Of a stretch of 64,000 bases of DNA, positions 58,238-64,000 are shown in pieces. Within the stretch, counting starts at the first letter, position 1. Each line of letters begins with the position of its first letter. A program made the translations under genes and the position numbers. The notes under the pieces are model-generated. The model was not told the origin of the DNA and searched no databases. It worked only from the letters and a program-made list of their open reading frames with translations. This stretch comes from Campylorhamphus procurvoides (lineage: Eukaryota; Chordata; Aves; Passeriformes; Dendrocolaptidae). The stretch is from the NCBI GenBank assembly GCA_013396655.1, contig WBMV01002768.1:251076-315075 (forward strand). The letters are read 5' to 3'.

Positions 58238-59276
58238 CTGTGACAACATAAAAGAGCCTGTTACAGATCAGTCCCTGCCACCATCCCCGTGTCCCCTGGC
58301 CCAGCAGGGTGAGTAGCAGGACTGGAAGTGCCACATAATTAGTATTGCATTGCTTAACATTGAAATGCAGCCATTCCTGGGGTGGGACACAGCAGCCATC
58401 AGACAGATGCCTACTCCACCACCCAATCAGTTAGGAAAAGGGACTAAAGAAGCTCTGGCTAATTAAAATGTCTGAGGAATGCAGAGAGGTGGAATGCAAT
58501 CAGACCAATTAAATTTAGCCAAATCCCAAACTCAGCATTCTGACTCTTGCAAAGAGCACTATGGGCTGTTTAATTAGTGCAAAGAGCTGAGGCCTGGGGT
58601 TCATGACAGTACCTCTGGCAGCTTGATAAGCCCTAACCCCCTTCTACCACACTGTTCTGACTCAGAAACAACACCAGCCCTGCTGTATCACAGCCCGTTC
58701 CAGGGTATCAGACAGTGGCCCTTCCCTACCATCTCCATCTGCAAATGAATCAGACCTGACTCTGCTTGGCAGGTTCTGGTGCTCTTGGATTCCACCTCTG
58801 GTGCCCTTGAACTCATGAAAAGAGGATGATGAGAGGGTGAATGTGGGATTCTGGTTCAGGGGAAGGAGGACAGGCAGCTACTGCATATTTTTTTTAAGGT
58901 TGTGCTCAGTGTCTCTTATTCTGTCAGGACGACACTGGTGAAGCTGGAGGGGAAATGAACGAACATCATTCCCTGATACCTTCCTCTCCCTGGTCCCTGC
59001 ACCCCTAAAATCATCCAAAATTGACCTCTACCCATTACAAAGTTTAAAATCCCTTCACCTCTTCACTAGGTAGAACTTTGTAACACTTTTTAACACCCCT
59101 TTATAAACTCCTGTTGCCCTGGTTCAGCATGGGCACTCCTGTAAACATGTGCAGGTATGTAAGAGGCCAAGGTGTAGGATGGCTCCAGGCCTTCTCTGGG
59201 GAGCAAGGACAGGATTAAGTGTTTTATCAGCTAGAAAAGGGGCAGGAGGAAGGGGGAAGGACTAAATTCCTAGTAC
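58238..59276 (-). other. inferred intron of the minus-strand gene
   Basis: About 1.04 kb between two exon-like blocks. On the minus strand it starts GTACTAGG, a weak donor, and ends in TCACAG. A second strong acceptor-like tract (CCTTCCTCCTGCCCCTTTTCTAG, plus positions about 59233-59255) lies only 44 bases after that donor. This is too short for an ordinary vertebrate intron and is unexplained. A further pair of splice-like words occurs around 58905-58960 on both strands. Confidence 0.4.
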
Positions 59277-59378
59277 CGGTCTTAGTGAAGAGGCTCCCAT
59301 CAGACTGTTTGCTGAAGTCACCGGGCGGATTCTGTCCCACCGAGGAGAACTGAAAAGGCAGCTTAGTGCCATTGCCTA
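59277..59378 (-). CDS. exon of an unrecognised gene (second in chain)
   Basis: Minus strand: acceptor CAACCTCTTCTGTCTTCCAG, 102 bases, then donor ACCG|GTACTAGG. Entering in phase 1, as required by the exon at 63692-63775, the frame is open for all 34 codons. It starts with a split Val codon, GNGTKLPFQFSSVG, then QNPPGDFSKQ and SDGSLFTKT, and leaves in phase 1. Length is divisible by three and both ends are phase 1, so it could be skipped without a frameshift. Several CpGs (TCCTCGGTG, ATCCGCCCGGTGAC, AGACCGG) are kept, as expected of coding DNA. An alternative acceptor at 59350 (CTGCCTTTTCAG) would hit a stop in this phase. The donor is weak (GTACTA). No family was recognised. Confidence 0.6.
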
Positions 59379-62300
59379 CTGGAAGACAGAAGAGGTTGTG
59401 TTATTCCATGGGGTTGCAGCCTGCAGGAGGATGTTCCAAAGACACCCTGTAAAGCTGCCTTCAGCTGGCTGAGGGGGAGTGGGCACAGATGGCTTTGCCC
59501 CTTTTCTCCTGGTGAGAAAAGGCAGGTGAGGTTGGTGAGCTGTGGGAGCCTGGTGTGCCCAGTGTGAGTGTGAAGTGATGCCAGGGCTCCAGGCAGGGAA
59601 GAGCCTTTCTCCTGGGAGACCCAGAGTGCAGGTGTGAGTGAAGAGCAGCAGCCTCCTCACAGGGAAAAGGCATCTCCAGAGACAGGAGGAATGACTGCAG
59701 CACTGCCAAAGCTCCCTTGCCTCCAAGCAGTTGAGGCTTTAGTCAAAGCCCATTGAAATTCCAGCAAGGCTTCCCCTCCTGGCCTCCTGGGGGTCAGGTC
59801 TTGGCTGCCAGCATGAATCTGAGAGCAGAGAGATGAGAGGGACACAGCCCTGCCTGTGGCATGGAAAGCAGGAGTGGCTTAGGTGTGGCTGTGAGTCACC
59901 AGAGCAGCCCCAGGTAGGGTGGCTGTGGCTGCCTCTGAGGGAAGGGAAAGGCTGGACCCTCTGAATGAAGCAAAGAAAGAAGAGAGAGGCGAGGAAAGGG
60001 AAGAGGGGGATCTGGGAAGAAAAGGCATGGCTCCTCGCTGCTGGTTCTCTGTGCTCAAAGCACCCCCTCCCATCGTGCTGGATGCTGCACACACAGGGAG
60101 TGTCCTCTCGGTCTCTGAGAACTCTGGAACTCAGTAAGAGGTGTTTGTGGGATGGAGAGAAGCAGCCTTGTGCTTCTGAGACTGGCTGAGTGTATTTGGA
60201 TCCCCTCCTGGTTCTGCCACAGCCTCCACAGAGTGTTTGAGATGTTGGGTTGCAGTTGGTCAGGGACCTCGGGATTTTGTGGCTCCTCCTGTGTTTCCCA
60301 TCTCCTTTCAGTGTCTGAACAACGAGAACCAGGGATGCCTTTCCCTCCTCCACACACAGCACTGGGATCCTGGTGTGGTGTGTGCAGACAGTGCTGGTAA
60401 CCCAGCTAAGGGATGGCTTTGGAGACAGGGATTGCCAAGTGACAGGGCAGCTGAGGGGGAAGCAGGGAGCTTGGTTAGTCAGCCAGAAAGCTGTGGCACG
60501 GGGGGTTAGATCCTCTCAAAGTGAAGTCGGAGTTACCCGTACCAAGTGTTTCCTCAGTCGCTTGGAAGGAGGAAAATTCCCATGATCGTGGGTTGAAATT
60601 GGCTGTAAAACAAGAGCATCCAGTTCAGCAGTCGGCTCCTGATGAGCTGGCTCAGGGGCCTGGCCTGGCAGTGCTCTAGGAAACAGTCCCCACCGATTTG
60701 GGAGCAGCCCCAAACACCAAAGCTGGGTCCAGGGAGCAGAGGGAAGCCTGCTCTTTTTTCCCTGGATTCTAAGGAATGGTGAATAGACTTCTCACTTAGA
60801 GAACAAAGCTGACCCTGCCACAGAACTGCCCTGAGCTGCAGAAAAGTGCCAGCTCAGGTTTGTGGACTCAACAGGACTATTCTGCAGAGGGATCTGCATG
60901 CAGAGCTTGGATTTAGAGCTCAGGAGACACGAGTGGAGGAACATTCCTTGCAGAAGCACAAGCTGTCTCATCCCTGGGACAGGGATGTGCTCCAGAGCTT
61001 CACCAGGACATCACACGGGGCTGTTGTCCCCCTTCTGTGAGACCCTGGGCTCCCAGCACAGCAAAAAAGAGGTGAACACTTGGAGCTGCTATGCTGCCAT
61101 CCTGTGGGCTGCTTCTCTACTGAGCCCTGTTCCTCCTGACACAGTTCCCTCTCCCTGTCTGTGTGCCTCAGTCCCTTCTAGTCTTCATTCAGGACTTCCA
61201 AAGGCACAAGATGATCTCTCCAACCTCCTGGCTTTGGCCAAACTGTTTGCAGCATCAGGAGAAGAAAGCTTAGGGGAGAGGACAGAAAGGAGCATCAAGC
61301 AGTTGAACAGATTGTTCCTCTATCTTTTAGGCAGCATTTGCAACATTTTATGTGTCCCCTCTTCCTCATCATGTCCCTCCCTGCAGGCAAATGTTTTATC
61401 ATGGAATTATTGAATGGTTTGGGTTGGAAGGGACCTTAAAGCTCATCTCATTCCCACCCCTGCCATGGGCAGGGACACCTTCCACTGTCCCAGGTTGCTC
61501 CAAGCCCTGTCCAACCTGGTCTTGGACACTCCCAGGGATGGGGCAGCCGCAGCTTCCCTGCCCAACCTGAGCCAGGGCCTGCCCACCCTCTGAGTAAAGA
61601 ATTTCTGCCTCCCATCTAATCTACACCTGCTCTCAGTTTGAAGCCATTTGTTATGATACTCTTCTTAATGACAAGAGCAGTGGAAATCTCCTTGAAATTA
61701 AGCAGGGCTTAAAACCTTATGGGTTCAGCTCAAATCCAAGCAGTTTCTTAGTTTAGGTCACTGCAATTAGTCCTACTTAGGCAGCATTTCTCAGTCCAGC
61801 AAACTGACTTCCCACTGTGGCCTCAGGCAGAGTTTGCAGTGACCCAACCAAGCCAGAAATAGGGTGTGTTGCTAAACTATCAGGAGATGCTCAAGGATTC
61901 TGTGCATATTACACAGTGCAAAGGGTGGTCCTCTTTTTTTAGCTCCCATTTTACAGAATTCCTTGGAAAAGATGCAATCAGCTGTAGTGCTGGGCTTGGA
62001 CATGACACATGGGTAGAGCATAGAAAGCTCCAGAGAGTTAAATGATGATGGTTGTACTGAATTATTCATCAGGTAATCCTTGGGCAGGCAGCATGCAGGC
62101 TAAGTGGGTCATGTCTCCTCTTCGCCTACTGACTCATCCTGTTCCCAGCGTGCCCAGCAGTGTGGCTGAAGCAGCTGGATCCTTTCTGTCACACTGGAGC
62201 CCTGCCCCTGATGGAGAACCCAGGGCTGGCCAAGCCCCTTTTCAGCAAGGACTGCGTGTGCAATCACGAGCTGAGTTGTTTTGGACAAAGTAACTTTGTT

Positions 62301-63691
62301 GGTAGGAAACACAGAGTGAGTAATTTGGAAGGCAGCAGTGTGTGTGCTCCCAGGAAAGTGCAGATGTGTAGGTGGAGTAAATTCTGCCCAAGTGTTTGTG
62401 CATTCACCAATCCATTGCAGGAAGAGGGGCCACTGAAGTGCACGCTGTTGTACAGCCCTCACACTGCTCAGGACAGACATCACTCAGTGGGAAACCCTGA
62501 ATTTCGCAGTCCCTGCTGGTCCCTCCTGGCTCTTGGCCACCCTTCAGGAGATGCTCCCAGGTGTCTGTCTGCAGCTGACCCTCCAGAGAGGAGCAGGGGG
62601 ATATCCAGGCACTGCAGTGCAGAGCAGTGACCACGCTGTGGCACTGCCAAAAATGAGGTTTCCCCTCCTTTTCCCTTGTCTCTGGCAAAACACCCCTCTG
62701 CCCCTGCCTGGGGGTCTGCAGGAAAGAGCCCTGCTGGAGTCTGGCAATGCCAGCCCTGCCCCTGGCACTGCCCCAAACAACACCCTCAGCCCTTGGGCAC
62801 CAGGCAGAGCTGCCAGGCGTGGGCAGAGCTGAGGAGAAGGGCAGAGTGGCACTGCAGACAAAGGGCTCAGTGTTGGCAGCCGGGCTGTCCCCAGGGAACC
62901 CCAGCACAGAGCAGGGATGTGCCCTCAGGGCAGTGCCACTGCTAATTGCAGGCATGGCCCTGCCCCTGCCCCTGCCCACCATCAGAGCAGCAGCTGGAAA
63001 CATCTGGCAAACCCTGGCAGGGCTGAAATTTGGTTACTTGTCTTGTGCTGCCCTTCCTGTTCTTTTGCTCCTCCTGCCTGGGTTTTCAGCACCCTCAGCT
63101 CCCCTCTCTGGAGGTCCTGATGCTAATTTAGAAATGACAACTGTCATGTGTTGAAAACACTCAGTCAGTCCAAGGACTCATCCTGCAGTGCTCATGCAAC
63201 AACTGGGACATAAGCAAATCTCCAGGGCTCTCCAGAGCTCAGAAAGGAACTCCAGACTCCTGCTTTTTTTAGGACACTTTTCTCACTTCTTCTGTCCTTT
63301 TCCTGTAAGGAAAAAGCATGTTTGCTGGTGAAAGTGAAATCTGAATGCAGAGCAAGCCCAGTGCAGCTTTCACACTTGATAACACAGTGAGATAAGCTTT
63401 GGGTGGAGAACAACACTGCCTTTAACCCAGTGACACATCTCAAAGCTATATATTTACAAACTACACTCTTTGAAAGGGTTCAGTCACTCCAGCTCTTCTG
63501 CTTTTCTGCCTTGTTTGAGATGAAAAGGCAAAACCCTCTCTAAGCTCTGTGAGCTGGAGAGAAGACTCAGCATAAACATGCAGATGGGTCTTGGAAGGAT
63601 GAGGGAAAGTAAATTTTGGGACACTTTATCCCTGAAATTCCTTTCCTAAGCTGTGTTTGGAGGAAGCCTGGCCACCTTTAGGGTTCCATAC
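59379..63691 (-). other. inferred intron of the minus-strand gene
   Basis: About 4.3 kb between the first two exon-like blocks, with a GTATGG donor at its start (63686-63691) and CTTCCAG at its end. It holds the CR1 at 61400-61655. The right part (62160-63130) is GC-richer and has overlapping frames on both strands (for example 62404-63003 minus). None has splice support or a recognisable motif. Confidence 0.5.
61400..61655 (-). mobile_element. CR1 LINE, 5'-truncated 3' end
   Basis: CATGGAATTATTGAATGGTT, TGGGTTGGAAGGGACCTTAA, TGCCATGGGCAGGGACACCT, CCAGGTTGCTCCAAGCCCTG, CCAACCTGGTCTTGGACACT, AAGAATTTCTGCCTCCCATC and CTCTCAGTTTGAAGCCATTT. Complement of about 255 bases of CR1. It has the same orientation as the host gene and is intronic to it. 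Confidence 0.95.
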
Positions 63692-63775
63692 CTTTGGGAG
63701 ACAGGAACATGGAAAATCTCTTCAGGTTGTCGGGCTGGTTCCACTCATAGTTGTTCATCATGAACCGGTGGTCAC
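63692..63775 (-). CDS. exon of an unrecognised gene (first in window)
   Basis: Minus strand: acceptor TCCTGCTCTGCTTCTCCAG, 84 bases, then donor CCCAAAG|GTATGG. Two bases complete a codon carried over from an upstream exon outside the window. The next 27 codons then read DHRFMMNNYEWNQPDNLK followed by RFSMFLSPK, leaving one base (phase 1 in, phase 1 out). The other two frames stop within six codons. The codon pattern and the Asn/Met/aromatic-rich, non-repetitive peptide look like genuine protein. It shows no signal sequence, membrane segment or catalytic motif I know. Because it is 84 nt and symmetric, skipping would keep frame. I do not recognise the family. Confidence 0.75.
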
Positions 63776-64000
63776 CTGGAGAAGCAGAGCAGGACATGAG
63801 CTGGAGGGGGCACATCAGGGGCCTTGAGAGGGAGGGGAGGAGGGGGAAGGGGGTAACAGAGAGGAATTACTGCCCAAGTGCTGCAGGACAAGTGACTGTG
63901 CTCTTTGAAAACAAAGTCCTCTATTTTTTTTATTTGGCTGGGAGCTAAAGCAGTGCTGTGGGTGCCCAGAGTCTGAAAGACAAAGCTCCCTTGGCACAAC
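63776..64000 (-). other. inferred intron upstream of the first exon
   Basis: On the minus strand this is the end of an intron, with a C-rich pyrimidine tract (complement of 63830-63853) 55-78 bases before the acceptor. No donor for the preceding exon lies in the window. Confidence 0.5.
63830..63853 (+). other. G-quadruplex pattern / intronic C-tract
   Basis: G runs at 63830-63832, 63834-63837, 63842-63846 and 63849-63853 have loops of 1, 4 and 2 bases. In the minus-strand transcript the same stretch is a C-rich tract just upstream of the 63775 acceptor. Confidence 0.65.

Noticed and set aside
58934..58990. Plus-strand acceptor-like TTATTCTGTCAG followed by a short open frame (DDTGEAGGEMNE)
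   Set aside because: It stops after about 26 codons with no donor, and the opposite strand offers an equally good acceptor. Ambiguous and unsupported.
62404..63003. 199-codon open frame on the minus strand
   Set aside because: It lies in GC-rich intronic DNA where frames on both strands stay open by composition. No motif, and no splice signals.
1..64000. CRISPR arrays, tRNA or rRNA genes, bacterial operons, intact retroviral or LINE coding regions
   Set aside because: None seen. Tandem repeats lack unique spacers of uniform length, and all mobile elements are truncated or solo copies without coding sequence.

Overview
This is vertebrate nuclear DNA, almost certainly from a bird. The evidence is a dense set of 5'-truncated CR1 LINE 3' ends, recognisable by their sense-strand tail (AAGGTCCCTTCCAACCC, then ATTCTRTGATTCT-like). 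There is also a degraded solo LTR of a common avian endogenous-retrovirus type. I see no Alu/B1 SINEs, no L1 and no bacterial gene organisation. A songbird or other neoavian is plausible, but the sequence alone does not fix the species.

The window is mostly intergenic or intronic DNA with no long coding sequence. The longest open frames lie in CR1 copies, in minisatellites whose unit length is a multiple of three, or in GC-rich sequence; I do not treat them as genes. The best coding evidence is at the right end on the minus strand. Three exon-like blocks (63692-63775, 59277-59378 and 58161-58237) have AG/GT splice borders and reading frames that join without a break (phases 1-1, 1-1, 1-0). 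Together they encode about 87 residues of a protein I do not recognise. A possible terminal exon (53213-53275) and a possible 21-nt microexon (57750-57770) fit the same phase but are much weaker. The start of this gene lies beyond position 64000.

Layout from left to right. 1-9 kb is unique sequence with one CR1. At 9.09-9.49 kb a 72-bp minisatellite abuts a CR1. 9.5-24.4 kb is unique sequence with several CR1 copies and several stretches that look like conserved non-coding elements. At 24.39-24.91 kb a solo LTR with matching target-site duplications is followed by a CR1. 25-34 kb holds CR1 copies and one much older LINE of the L3/CR1 type shared by amniotes. At 34.7-34.8 kb there is a short interstitial telomere-like tract. 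35-51 kb is unique sequence with CR1 copies. At 51.26-51.86 kb a 42-bp minisatellite again sits just before a CR1. 52-64 kb contains the minus-strand gene segment, with two CR1 copies in its introns.

No rRNA, tRNA, CRISPR array or bacterial-type operon is visible. I found no convincing undescribed biological system. The most useful leads are the unrecognised minus-strand gene, the two minisatellites, and the candidate conserved elements. Those elements were picked by eye and need alignment to other birds.
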